In this document: in pieces, positions 41,234 to 49,976 of the stretch
Layout: each line of letters opens with the position of its first letter
How positions within the stretch are numbered: the stretch's first letter is position 1
Source of the DNA: Neobacillus sp. SuZ13
GTDB lineage: Bacteria; Bacillota; Bacilli; Bacillales; Cytobacillaceae
DNA length: 64,000 nucleotides
Assembly (NCBI RefSeq): GCF_030123365.1
Contig: NZ_CP126107.1
Location: 2,775,501-2,839,500 of the forward strand
Reading direction: 5' to 3'
The notes under the pieces: model-generated
Told to the model about the DNA's origin: nothing
The model's database searches: none
The model's input: the letters and a program-made list of their open reading frames with translations, nothing else
Position numbers and translations under genes: made by a program

Positions 41234-41626
41234 ATAAAAAATATAATTGGTATTATCTTATTGTTTTCCTTTATTTTACTCGGATGCAGTTTAAAGACAC
41301 AGACATTGCCTGAATTTTATACAAAAGACCTTGGTGATGTAACTAAGATAGTTATAGTAAAAGGCAGTACGGGCAATAAAAAAACAATCGTAGAAAAGGC
41401 TGTTATTGAGGAATTTTTAACTAAGATGAAGGAAATAAAGTTTATTCCAGAAGAAAATCAAGAAGAAAGAAAAGGTTGGAGTTACTCTATTAGACTTTAT
41501 AAAGATGCCGAGAAAACCTTTCAATTCGAACTAACTAAAGTAAATGGGAACTATTATTATACAAAACCAGATATTTATCCAATTGTTGATGATTTTTATA
41601 AAAACCTCAATGTACCAGAAAACTAA
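41234..41626 (+). CDS. Small lipoprotein, probable non-AUG start
   Basis: The frame encodes a lipoprotein signal peptide KNIIGIILLFSFILLGCSLK (lipobox LLGC) and a soluble domain of about 105 residues (DLGDVTKIVIVKGSTGNKK ... YPIVDDFYKNL). No ATG, GTG or TTG lies before the signal peptide after the in-frame stop. The codon 9 bases after GGGGGAG is ATA (41234). The only standard start, TTG at 41261, would remove half of the signal peptide. Function unknown. Confidence 0.65.
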   Translation: MKNIIGIILLFSFILLGCSLKTQTLPEFYTKDLGDVTKIVIVKGSTGNKKTIVEKAVIEEFLTKMKEIKFIPEENQEERKGWSYSIRLYKDAEKTFQFELTKVNGNYYYTKPDIYPIVDDFYKNLNVPEN

Positions 41627-41635
41627 TTTTCCACT

Positions 41636-41722
41636 ATTCACTAACGAGTGCAAGAGTTTAAGATCCGGCTGCCATTTTTAGCGGCTTTCTTCTTGTGCTA
41701 ACGGGGCAGTTTAGTTCAAAAA
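41636..41722 (+). repeat. Interspersed repeat, copy R37
   Basis: TTCACTAACGAGTGCAAGAG, hairpin CCGGCTGCCATTTTTAGCGG, T-rich tract, 3' arm GTGCTAACGGGGCAGTTTAG. Confidence 0.8.
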
Positions 41723-41779
41723 GAAAAGGAGTATATACACCGAATGTGGAATAATTAATGCCAAAGAGGTGTTAACAAG

Positions 41780-42247
41780 ATGAAAGTTAATAGAATTGAA
41801 GTGAAACCTCTGAAGAGTGAGTATAGTGATCTTGAACATCCTACTATCACAATAGATGGTGTTCGTTTAGATTTAATTCTTCATAAACTATATCCCACAA
41901 AAAATCTTCTGGGACTAATCCCCACCTTGATAAATTGGATTGACGATCAAAAGGAGAAGAAATTTGTAATAAATAGGTACAACACTAAAGAAAAAGAAGT
42001 TTCATTGCCTGTATTAATGTGCCCAGATGACTGTGATTTATGGTGTACTGTCATTATTGCTAAAGTAACCACATCCAACGGCAATATAATGTGGGATAAA
42101 ATAGGTATAGATAGGAGTTCAAGAGAGGAACTTCTTTCGGGGTATGATTGTATTGGCTCAAAAGTTGAGTGGCTTGATTTGATACCTCAATTTGTATTTG
42201 ATGAAGATGAGTATAGAACAGAGATAAATAAAATCTTATTAAACTAA
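41780..42247 (+). CDS. Unknown soluble protein, 155 aa
   Basis: ATG with AAGAGGTG upstream. Beta-rich sequence with ITIDGVRLDLILHKLYPTKN, SLPVLMCPDDCDLWCTVIIA (three Cys) and a WDKIGIDRSS segment, ending in a helix. The mix of acidic residues and a DGxxLD start recalls immunity-like small proteins, but no family is recognised. The stop codon is the TAA of the repeat (TTAAACTAAAGGG). Confidence 0.65.
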   Translation: MKVNRIEVKPLKSEYSDLEHPTITIDGVRLDLILHKLYPTKNLLGLIPTLINWIDDQKEKKFVINRYNTKEKEVSLPVLMCPDDCDLWCTVIIAKVTTSNGNIMWDKIGIDRSSREELLSGYDCIGSKVEWLDLIPQFVFDEDEYRTEINKILLN

Positions 42248-42281
42248 AGGGTTGCAAGAGTTGAACAAGGAGTTGCGGTTA
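42240..42281 (+). repeat. Interspersed repeat, copy R38 (5' part)
   Basis: TTAAACTAAAGGGTTGCAAG AGTTGAAC then GAGTTGCGG; the hairpin's second arm and the 3' part are absent. Confidence 0.65.
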
Positions 42282-42308
42282 ATACATTGTCAAAGGGGAG
42301 TGTAAATT

Positions 42309-42551
42309 ATGCTTGAACTTGTTAAAGAAATATAATCACCTAGTAAGGCATATAAGGTGGAAATTAATAAAGATGGGCTTTTAGAAATTGACATTTATTT
42401 TTGGGATAGTGAGTGGGAAACATGGCTACAAAAGTACACTGGCTTTACACTTACTGACAACATAAATAGTGAGGGATTGCTTTTTTTAGTAGTGATACGT
42501 TTTTTTACTGTGGATTTGTTGGCGAGGAGGGAGGGTAGAAATGAGAAATAA
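42309..42551 (+). pseudogene. Unknown gene with early stop and lost 3' end
   Basis: GGGGAGTG precedes ATG 42309, and eight codons later TAA (42333-42335) interrupts the frame. The same frame goes on as SPSKAYKVEINKDGLLEIDI ... WETWLQKYTGFTLTD before running into low-complexity T-rich sequence. The coherent middle part suggests a once functional small protein. Confidence 0.5.
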
Positions 42552-42685
42552 AAATAAATTATTAATACCAACTTGACACATAGGAATTCAGGGATTAATA
42601 TATGGATATTAAATATTTTGACATTCATTTTCTTAACATTCATTATTTTAATACTAAAACAATTTAAATAGCTGTTTGGACCACC

Positions 42686-42752
42686 AAAGGCACCTATACA
42701 TTTCATCATTCATGTATTTTGAATGTTCAGAAATGTGTTCGGTGCCTTTTTT
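42686..42752 (+). terminator. Long terminator hairpin
   Basis: AAAGGCACC ... ACATTTC pairs with GAAATGT ... GGTGCCTTT, followed by TTTT. Confidence 0.75.
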
Positions 42753-42781
42753 GTCTTCTTAAGGCTTAGAATGGAGGAGAT

Positions 42782-43347
42782 ATGGATACGATTAATCACG
42801 GCGAGTTATTGGAAAAAGCAGATTGGCTGTTTCGCAAAATGGTTCGCAAATTTGTAAAAGAACGCGACAAAATCAATATTGAAGGCATAATGTTACCGGG
42901 GTTCATGATTTTAAAAAAAATATTCATGATGGTGAGCAACGATTAACGGATTTAGCTGAGGAGTTTGATTTCACATCGGGGGCAATTACTGCACTTTGCG
43001 ATAAGCTGGAAGAAAGAGGATTTGTTATCCGAAAACGTCATAAGGAAGATAGACGAATCGTGTGGCTGACCATTACTGATGATGGCCGGAACTTTATAAA
43101 TCGAAACAACAACTTAGGGGTAGCTACAATTTCCATTTTGTTTGATGGATTTTCGCTGGAAGAAATTCAGGTTCAGATCCATGCTTATCGACGTTTAATT
43201 AATAATCTAGAACGATTTTCCAGTACAATCATGACATTAGCGAATGAGAATGTGAGTAAGAAAGAAACTGCTGCATTGCCGTCTCTGAATGGTAAGACGG
43301 ATTCAGAATTACAAAAAAACACAAAAGGGTCTTTTTTAACTTATTAA
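42782..43347 (+). pseudogene. MarR family regulator, frameshifted in an A8 run
   Basis: The ATG at 42782 opens a frame ending at 42946 (...MLPGFMILKKIFMMVSND). One extra A in the run at 42913-42920 would continue as IHDGEQRLTDLAEEFDFTSG AITALCDKLEERGFV RKRHKEDRRIVWLTIT, a classical MarR winged helix. Translation would otherwise need ribosomal slippage. It directly precedes the aryl-sulfate sulfotransferase gene on the same strand and is its likely regulator. Confidence 0.8.
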
Positions 43348-43390
43348 GACGAGATGTTTCTAGTGGAACAATACTAAAAGGAGTGGGAAA

Positions 43391-44848
43391 ATGGGACATC
43401 CAACAATTTATCCAACGGGAGCAACGGTTTATAACCCTAAAAAAGCATGGAGCGGCTATACGATTTATCAAGCTGCAGATCTTGGAGCTTTATTAATTGA
43501 TATGAATGGAAAGGAAGTTCACTTGTGGAAGGGTCTTCGCGGGTTTCCGAATAAGATGTTGCCAGGAGGGTATGTTTTGGGGCATACAGCACAGAGAGAT
43601 CCTAAATATGGCTTTCAAGATGAAGCTGATTTGGTTCAAGTTGATTGGGAGGGAAATATCGTCTGGAAATTTGATCGGCTTGAATATATAGAAGACCCTG
43701 GCCATGAACCCCAATGGATGGCTAGGGCACATCATGATTACCAGCGTGAGGGAAACCCAGTTGGCTACTATGTTCCGGGATTAGAATCGAAAATAAACAG
43801 TGGAAATACGCTGATTTTAGCTCATAAAAACGTTAAAAAATCTGAAATATCTGATAAAAAACTCCTTGATGACATTATTGTCGAGGTCGATTGGGAAGGA
43901 AATATCGTTTGGGAATGGGCAGTAAGTGATCATTTCGACGAGCTTGGATTTGATGAAAGTGCAAAAAATGTGCTTTTCCGTGATCCGAATTTAAGAGGCT
44001 TTGGAAACGATACAGACGGAGATTGGATGCATATTAACTCCATGTCTACAATAGGGCCTAATAAATTTTATGATCAAGGAGACGAACGATTCCACCCAGA
44101 TAATATTATTTGGGATGCCAGAGAATCAAATATCATTGCCATTATTGATAAAAAGTCAGGGAAAATTGTATGGAAACTTGGCCCCGATTATTCGACTCCA
44201 GATGTGAAGCATTTGGGATGGATTATCGGACAGCACCATGCCCATATTATTCCGCAAGGCTTGCCTGGTGAAGGTAATCTCCTCGTATTTGATAATGGCG
44301 GCTGGGGGGGTTATGGTCTTCCAAATCCTGCATCTCCATATGGGGCGAAAAATGCTGTCCGTGATCATTCAAGAATCTTGGAAATTAATCCAGTAACACT
44401 TGAAATTGAATGGCAATATACCCCAACGGAAGCTGGATTTCAAGCTCCATTAGATTCTTACCGGTTTTATAGCCCTTATATTAGTTCAGCACAAAGGCTG
44501 CCTAACGGTAACACATTGATTACCGAAGGTGCAGATGGGAGGATTTTTGAAGTTACTCGTGAGCATGAGCTTGTATGGGAATATATCTCCCCTTATAAAA
44601 ATAATAGGAATTCAAATATGGTTTACCGTGCTTACCGTGTTCCTTATGAATGGGTACCACAATTAGAAAAAACAGAGGAAAAAGAAATCCTTCCTCTAGA
44701 TATTGCATCATTTAGAGTGCCAAATGCTGCAGGTACTGGCACGGAATCCGTTGTGACTGTTGAAGGTACATCCGCATATGGTGCCGGAGATTTCTGCGTG
44801 GCAACGCTGGATGAAACTATTAAAAGGCGGGATATCAACGCTGAATGA
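43391..44848 (+). CDS. Aryl-sulfate sulfotransferase family protein (beta-propeller)
   Basis: 485 residues. Repeated VDWEGNIVWKFD / VEVDWEGNIVWEWAV blades, HINSMSTIGPNKFYDQGD, IIGQHHAHIIPQG, HSRILEINPVTLEIEWQYTP and RLPNGNTLITEGADGRIFEVT are typical of the Arylsulfotrans propeller family. The conserved His residues in HHAH and DWMHIN fit the active site. No signal peptide is present, unlike the periplasmic AssT. It follows a MarR gene by 43 bases (AAAGGAGTGGG before ATG). The donor substrate is unknown. Confidence 0.82.
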   Translation: MGHPTIYPTGATVYNPKKAWSGYTIYQAADLGALLIDMNGKEVHLWKGLRGFPNKMLPGGYVLGHTAQRDPKYGFQDEADLVQVDWEGNIVWKFDRLEYIEDPGHEPQWMARAHHDYQREGNPVGYYVPGLESKINSGNTLILAHKNVKKSEISDKKLLDDIIVEVDWEGNIVWEWAVSDHFDELGFDESAKNVLFRDPNLRGFGNDTDGDWMHINSMSTIGPNKFYDQGDERFHPDNIIWDARESNIIAIIDKKSGKIVWKLGPDYSTPDVKHLGWIIGQHHAHIIPQGLPGEGNLLVFDNGGWGGYGLPNPASPYGAKNAVRDHSRILEINPVTLEIEWQYTPTEAGFQAPLDSYRFYSPYISSAQRLPNGNTLITEGADGRIFEVTREHELVWEYISPYKNNRNSNMVYRAYRVPYEWVPQLEKTEEKEILPLDIASFRVPNAAGTGTESVVTVEGTSAYGAGDFCVATLDETIKRRDINAE

Positions 44849-44952
44849 TAAACGATAGTCTGGAGGAATTGACCGGTAGGATTAACTTAATGTTTGCGTC
44901 ATCATCTTACATTTAGGCTATTTTAGATCCTGATGTTGATTTTTACGATAAG

Positions 44953-44979
44953 AAAACCGCCTTGTTGAAGAGGCGGCTT
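44953..44979. terminator. Convergent terminator
   Basis: AACCGCCT TGTTGAAG AGGCGGCTT between two convergent genes. Confidence 0.6.
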
Positions 44980-45022
44980 ATTGAGCTATCGTATCTGTCG
45001 TAATCTGCTTTAGGAGAAAAGG

Positions 45023-45592
45023 TCATCTCTGGTAAACGAGGGCTATGGCTCCAGAATCAAATGTCTTGTTTTCGATCAGTTTAAGATTGATTTTCTCCTT
45101 GAGACCTTGGAATAACGGCAACCCGCTGCCGATCAGGACGGGAGAAACCGTAATTTTAAACTCATCTATTAAATCAAGCTGCATAAGGTAGTGTGCTAAC
45201 CTTGGACTGCCGAGGATGACCATATCCTTGCCAGGCTGCTGTTTAAGGTTCTTGATTTCTTCCTCGACATCCTCTTTCACCAGTCTGGAATTGTTCCATT
45301 CGACTTTCTCCAATGTCGTGGAAAAAACGATTTTGGATGTCTTTTCGATCCACTCGGCATGATTCCGTTCATGCGGCGAAGCTGAGGGGTCAGAAGGCAC
45401 AGATGTCCAGTAACTATGCATCATCTGATAAGTCTCACGTCCCCATATGACAGTGTCGGCAGTACTCAGAATTTCTTTCGCGTGTTTCTCCAAGTCAGCA
45501 TCGTATGAAACCCAGCCAATGTCCATTTCACCGTTCGGACCTTCTACAAAACCGTCAAGCGATGCGTGCAGAAATAGAACGAGTTTTCTCAT
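45023..45592 (-). CDS. Dihydrofolate reductase family protein (RibD C-terminal, YyaP-like)
   Basis: 189 residues. MRKLVLFLHASLDGFVEGPN, TVIWGRETYQMM, KIVFSTTLEKVEW, DMVILGSPRLAHYLMQLDLIDEF and PVLIGSGLPLF are the RibD-C/DHFR-like motifs for NADPH binding. Proteins of this kind are single-domain reductases of unknown substrate. GGAGAA precedes the ATG. A terminator follows. Confidence 0.88.
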   Translation of the reverse strand: MRKLVLFLHASLDGFVEGPNGEMDIGWVSYDADLEKHAKEILSTADTVIWGRETYQMMHSYWTSVPSDPSASPHERNHAEWIEKTSKIVFSTTLEKVEWNNSRLVKEDVEEEIKNLKQQPGKDMVILGSPRLAHYLMQLDLIDEFKITVSPVLIGSGLPLFQGLKEKINLKLIENKTFDSGAIALVYQR

Positions 45593-45714
45593 TTTTATTC
45601 TCCTTTGTTCATGAGGGATATTTTTTTATACTGCTTTACCTCCAATGTAAGTATAACCAATTTTTTATAAATTTTGGTAAAAAAATTCTATAAGTTACAC
45701 TAATTAAAATAAAA

Positions 45715-45744
45715 TGGGACGGGGCCAGCATCAGTCCCTTTTTG
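45715..45744 (+). terminator. Terminator-like hairpin
   Basis: GGGAC ... GTCCC with an inner GGGGCCAGCATCA and TTTTT; no + strand gene directly upstream. Confidence 0.5.
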
Positions 45745-45755
45745 TTTTGTTAAAG

Positions 45756-45850
45756 AGAAGATTGTGAAGAACTACACTTAAACAAACGGGTGCATTACAT
45801 CAACAATGAGGTAATGTTATTTTCTTATTGAAGTAACGGGTAGAATGCTC
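45756..45850 (+). repeat. Interspersed repeat, copy R39 (last in the window)
   Basis: GATTGTGAAGAACTACACTT, arm AACAAACGGGTGCATTACAT, hairpin GCATTAC/GTAATGT, T-rich tract, 3' part GAAGTAACGGGTAGAATGCT. No copy was found to the right of this one. Confidence 0.85.
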
Positions 45851-46070
45851 AAAGCTAAAGAAACTAAATAACTCAACTATGTTTTACAAGGATTATTAAA
45901 CAACAAGAATCAGACTCTATGAGCATTTAAAGAAAAATAATCCTATGGCATATGAGGTTCTTATCGAATAATCTACTTTTCTTATAAACTCCAGGTGATG
46001 ACAAGCACTAACCCTTTTTTTCTTCATATACATGAAAGGATTTACTGTTTGAAGAAAGGGGGAGGCTGCA

Positions 46071-46478
46071 TTGTATCCAAATTATCCCCACCAGCCTATC
46101 TATCCATATTTCTATGACTATAGACAAGGACTATTTCAAAAAATTCTTGCTTGTTATCAGCAAAAGCGATGGATCAGATTATCTTTCCGAGATGGAACAA
46201 CTGCCGAAGGTTTAATAAGGACCTATGATCCTTTTAGGGGAGTATTAATTTATGTACCGATGCAAAGGTATACGATTTCGTGTGAAGGTGTCAGGGTGGA
46301 CTCTCTGCAAAAAGCACAGAATTGCATAGGTAAAAAATCCACTTTGTCACTTTCTAACAATATTAGGCTAACTTTTACCATTGAAGGTGTTGACCAATCT
46401 CAAAACATAGGGGGATGGGTTAACCTAAATGAAGTTATGTCGGTATCTGGACAGGTAGTTGACGCGAATTGTATTTAG
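46071..46478 (+). CDS. Unknown protein with Tyr/Pro-rich start, possibly spore-associated
   Basis: 135 residues from a TTG after GGGGGAGG. MYPNYPHQPIYPYFYDY at the start recalls spore coat proteins. The middle WIRLSFRDGTTAEGLIRTYDPFRGVLIYVP looks like a small five-stranded (Sm-like) barrel. The protein ends with VMSVSGQVVDANCI. Family not recognised. Confidence 0.6.
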   Translation: MYPNYPHQPIYPYFYDYRQGLFQKILACYQQKRWIRLSFRDGTTAEGLIRTYDPFRGVLIYVPMQRYTISCEGVRVDSLQKAQNCIGKKSTLSLSNNIRLTFTIEGVDQSQNIGGWVNLNEVMSVSGQVVDANCI

Positions 46479-47137
46479 TTGGGAATAATAATAAGAACAA
46501 AAAGGGCGATGACAGTACGGAGATTAAGGAAAGAAGAGGGGAACCAGAAAACTATAAATTTGAGACAATAAGAAATTATCGAAAAAGTGCCAGTTATTTG
46601 ATGTTTGATCCTTTTTTATAAACGTAACGAATTGGTTAACATAAAAATTATTATGTAAACTAAAAGACATTGTGAATTTGATATCAAACAATCTAGATCA
46701 ACTTTACTACAGAATCTAAGCAAAGTAAGTTGATATTTATAAATTAATATGAAATAGTTGACAGGCCCCATGCATCTATTCGCAAGAGGTCCTCATATTC
46801 AAACTGTTATTTTGTTTAGAACTCTCACTCTGCTTTCATTAGTCATGCTATAGAATGACAACAGAAGGCTGGCGTTCTTCATCTTCTGGTGTAGCCAATC
46901 AGGAATAAAAACCTCACAAGTGTCGTTAATGAACGCTTGTGAGGTTTTTTGTATTAAATAAAAGGAATGATTATCATTTATTTCCGCATCTCAAGAAGTA
47001 GAAAGTTTAGTACTAAATATTGGCAATATGGTTATTTTAAGGAGCCGTAATAGTTAAATAAGCGAATGCAAGGGGCACATTGGCGATACCCTCAATAAAA
47101 TAAAAGAAGCCATCATTTTTTAGGGGAGGGGTGTGCC
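46479..47137. other. Long intergenic region
   Basis: No gene is seen in 660 bases. It holds an imperfect hairpin (ATCAACTTTACT / AGTAAGTTGAT, about 46697-46735), the terminator at 46909-46950 and the leader of the rifamycin phosphotransferase gene. No copy of the interspersed repeat is present. Confidence 0.5.
46909..46950 (+). terminator. Strong terminator hairpin
   Basis: AACCTCACAAG TGTCGTTAATGAACG CTTGTGAGGTTTTTT. It lies 190 bases before the rph gene and could be a leader attenuator or the end of a lost transcript. Confidence 0.75.
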
Positions 47138-49762
47138 ATGAATGCCTATGTGCTAGGTTTTCGAGAAATCGACCATAAGCAGCTAATGGCTGTTGGGGGC
47201 AAAGGGAAAAACCTTGGAGAACTGACTAGGATTGAGGGAATTCAAGTGCCAGATGGCTTTTGCATTACCACAGAAGCCTACAAAAAAATTATCAGCGATA
47301 ACAGACAATTTGACTACTTCCTGAATCAACTCAATCAGCTAAGTGCCGATGACAGGAGAGAAATCAGTGTAATTAGTAGAAAGATTCGCAGCCTTATCGA
47401 AAAAGCGGAAATACCCCTGGATTTAGAAACAGAGATCCTTCAGTATCTGTCAGAGTTTGGCGAGGAGTGGGCTTACGCGATTCGTTCCAGTGCCACTGCC
47501 GAGGATTTGCCTCATGCGTCCTTCGCAGGGCAGCAAGATACGTTTTTAAACATCAAAGGAAAAGAAGAAATCCTTCGGCATATCCGCAAGTGCTGGGCCT
47601 CCCTGTTTACAGAAAGGGCGGTGATCTACCGCATCCAGAATGGGTTCGACCACCTTAATGTCTACTTGTCCGTCGTGGTCCAAAGGATGATTTTCCCAAT
47701 AGCTTCAGGGATCTTGTTTACGGCCGATCCTGTTACATCCAACCGCAAGGTGATATCCATTGATGCTAGTTTTGGACTTGGGGAAGCACTTGTCTCTGGT
47801 TTAGTGACGGCAGATAACTATAAGGTTCGAGATGGAACCATTGTTGAAAAGACGGTCTCCGCCAAGAAACTAGCCTTTCAGGCATTAAAAGAGGGCGGTA
47901 TAGAGAAAAAAGTTATTCAGTGGGACCAACAGAATAGGCAAACCCTTACAGACTCGCAGATTTTACAGCTGGAGCAAGTAGGTAGAAAGATTGAGGCGTA
48001 TTTTTCCTGCCCGCAGGACATCGAATGGTGCCTTACTGAAAAGGCGTTATATATCGTGCAAAGCCGCCCCATCACAACCTTATTTCCAATCCCGGAAGAT
48101 TCCGATGGGCAGAACAGGGTTTACTTGTCGTTTGGCCATCAACAAATGATGACAGATGCCATAAGACCATTGGGTATGTCCTTTTTAATGGATCTATTCG
48201 ATGAATTTCCACTTTGTAAAGCGGGTGGAAGACTGTTTCTTGACCTTACTTACGACCTGGCCTCTCCCATTGGCCAAAGGATCCTTCCTGCTGCAATGGG
48301 CAAAAACGACCCTCTCTCTAAGAATGCGATTTTAAGCTTAATGAACAGAAAGGATTTTAAGAGTTCATTGCCACGGGGAAAGAGAGTATTCAAATTTGGC
48401 ACTGAAGGACTATCCTGGACACTTCCCTTACACATAATCAACATCTACCGTAAAAACGACCCCGTGATCACTCAGGATCTCATCACTGTAAACGAGGCAT
48501 CTATAACGGAACTGCAGGAACGGATTACAACCGTATCGGGAGAAGAACTGTTTACTTTCATTAGGAAGGACCTTAAGAAATTAAAAGAACTCTTTTATGA
48601 TCCACAAGGATTAGGAGTTATTATAGTTGGGGTATTAGCATGGGATTGGATCAATAAAAAAATGGAAAGATGGTTGGGGGAAAAGAACGCGGCCGACATA
48701 CTTTCCCAATCGGTGCCAAACAACGTTACATCTGAAATGGGTTTTGCACTCATGGATGTGTCGGACATCATTCGTCCATATACTGACGCGATGGAAGTTT
48801 TACAAAATGCTCGCGATGACACCTTTTTCGAGGACCTAGCCGAATTGGAAGGCGGGCGGGCAATTATTAGCGCTTTGAGAGGGTATCTTGAAAAATACGG
48901 AATGCGCTGTTCTGGAGAGATTGATATCACAAGGACCCGTTGGAGAGAACAGCCCACCGCACTGATTCCCATGATACTTAGCAATATAAAGAATTTTCCT
49001 CCTCATTTCGGCAGAGTTAAATTTGAGCAAAGCAAGAGGGAGGCAGACCTAAAGGGGCAGGATCTTCTGAAACGATTGAAACAATTGCCCGACGGAAAAC
49101 GGAAGGCAAAAATAACAGAGAAGATGATTCGCGTTTTGCGTAATTTTATCGGCTATCGGGAATATCCCAAGTACGCTTATATTAGACGTTTTGATATCTA
49201 CAAGCAGGCGCTGATGAAGGAGGCCGTTCTACTTGTTCGAAACGGGGTCATCCAAGAAAAAGAGGACATCTACTATTTAACCTTTAATGAGCTTTATGAT
49301 ACCGTTCGAACCAACCATTTGGATTACAAGATGATTAATGAGAGAAAAAGGAACTATCAAGTTTTTGAGAAATTGGCACCACCAAGGGTGATAACGTCTG
49401 AGGGCGAGGTAGTAACTGGTGCATACAACACCGATTATATCCCTCAAGGTGCCTTGGCGGGAACCCCAGTATCATCCGGCATAATCGAGGGCCGCGCGCG
49501 TGTCATATTAAAAATGGAGAAAACTCAATTAGAGGATGGGGATATTCTCGTAACCACATTCACAGATCCCAGCTGGACTCCGCTGTTTGTATCTGTCCAA
49601 GGCTTGGTGACGGAAGTAGGAGGGCTGATGACCCACGGATCCGTCATTGCACGCGAATACGGTCTTCCTGCCGTTGTAGGAGTGGAAAACGCCACGAAGT
49701 TAATAAAAGACGGGCAGAGGATCCGGGTGAACGGTACAGAAGGGTATATTGAACTATTATGA
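47138..49762 (+). CDS. rph: Rifamycin-inactivating phosphotransferase (RPH)
   Basis: 874 residues. The N-terminal ATP-grasp domain (VGGKGKNLGELTRIEGIQVPDGFCIT, YAIRSSATAEDLPHASFAGQQDT) is related to PEP synthase. A central rifampin-binding domain follows. The C-terminal swivelling His domain has GGLMTHGSVIAREYGLPAVV with the phospho-accepting His near residue 833. The size and the large central domain separate it from PEP synthase and match RPH, which phosphorylates the C21 hydroxyl of rifamycins. GGGGAGGGG precedes the ATG. Confidence 0.9.
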   Translation: MNAYVLGFREIDHKQLMAVGGKGKNLGELTRIEGIQVPDGFCITTEAYKKIISDNRQFDYFLNQLNQLSADDRREISVISRKIRSLIEKAEIPLDLETEILQYLSEFGEEWAYAIRSSATAEDLPHASFAGQQDTFLNIKGKEEILRHIRKCWASLFTERAVIYRIQNGFDHLNVYLSVVVQRMIFPIASGILFTADPVTSNRKVISIDASFGLGEALVSGLVTADNYKVRDGTIVEKTVSAKKLAFQALKEGGIEKKVIQWDQQNRQTLTDSQILQLEQVGRKIEAYFSCPQDIEWCLTEKALYIVQSRPITTLFPIPEDSDGQNRVYLSFGHQQMMTDAIRPLGMSFLMDLFDEFPLCKAGGRLFLDLTYDLASPIGQRILPAAMGKNDPLSKNAILSLMNRKDFKSSLPRGKRVFKFGTEGLSWTLPLHIINIYRKNDPVITQDLITVNEASITELQERITTVSGEELFTFIRKDLKKLKELFYDPQGLGVIIVGVLAWDWINKKMERWLGEKNAADILSQSVPNNVTSEMGFALMDVSDIIRPYTDAMEVLQNARDDTFFEDLAELEGGRAIISALRGYLEKYGMRCSGEIDITRTRWREQPTALIPMILSNIKNFPPHFGRVKFEQSKREADLKGQDLLKRLKQLPDGKRKAKITEKMIRVLRNFIGYREYPKYAYIRRFDIYKQALMKEAVLLVRNGVIQEKEDIYYLTFNELYDTVRTNHLDYKMINERKRNYQVFEKLAPPRVITSEGEVVTGAYNTDYIPQGALAGTPVSSGIIEGRARVILKMEKTQLEDGDILVTTFTDPSWTPLFVSVQGLVTEVGGLMTHGSVIAREYGLPAVVGVENATKLIKDGQRIRVNGTEGYIELL

Positions 49763-49976
49763 TGTTATGTTTCATAAAAACTAGGTAATTAGCATAAAGT
49801 CATCGACTTCTTCCCGCCGAAAACACCACCAACGTCCGGTCATCCAACCAATGAGGGTTTTGGAGTAAAAAGAGACCAATACCTTTCCGCTTTCATGTTA
49901 CAGAATGTCCAAACACCTCCAACTCCTGTTGCATATATTGGATTACTCTAATCCACTATGCGAGGAAGGTGAGTCT

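Noticed and set aside
20400..42600. Strict integron attC sites
   Set aside because: The exact core-site consensus (RYYYAAC and GTTRRRY) is not met and no integron integrase is in the window; the similarity is only architectural, so I report it as a hypothesis.
401..45850. CRISPR array
   Set aside because: The repeats are long, variable, far apart (0.1-4 kb) and separated by genes, not by uniform spacers; no cas genes are present.
46479..47137. Rifamycin-associated element upstream of rph
   Set aside because: No copy of the GC-rich 19-base inverted repeat known from actinomycetes and some Firmicutes was found; AAGGGGCACATTGGCGATAC is not a convincing match.
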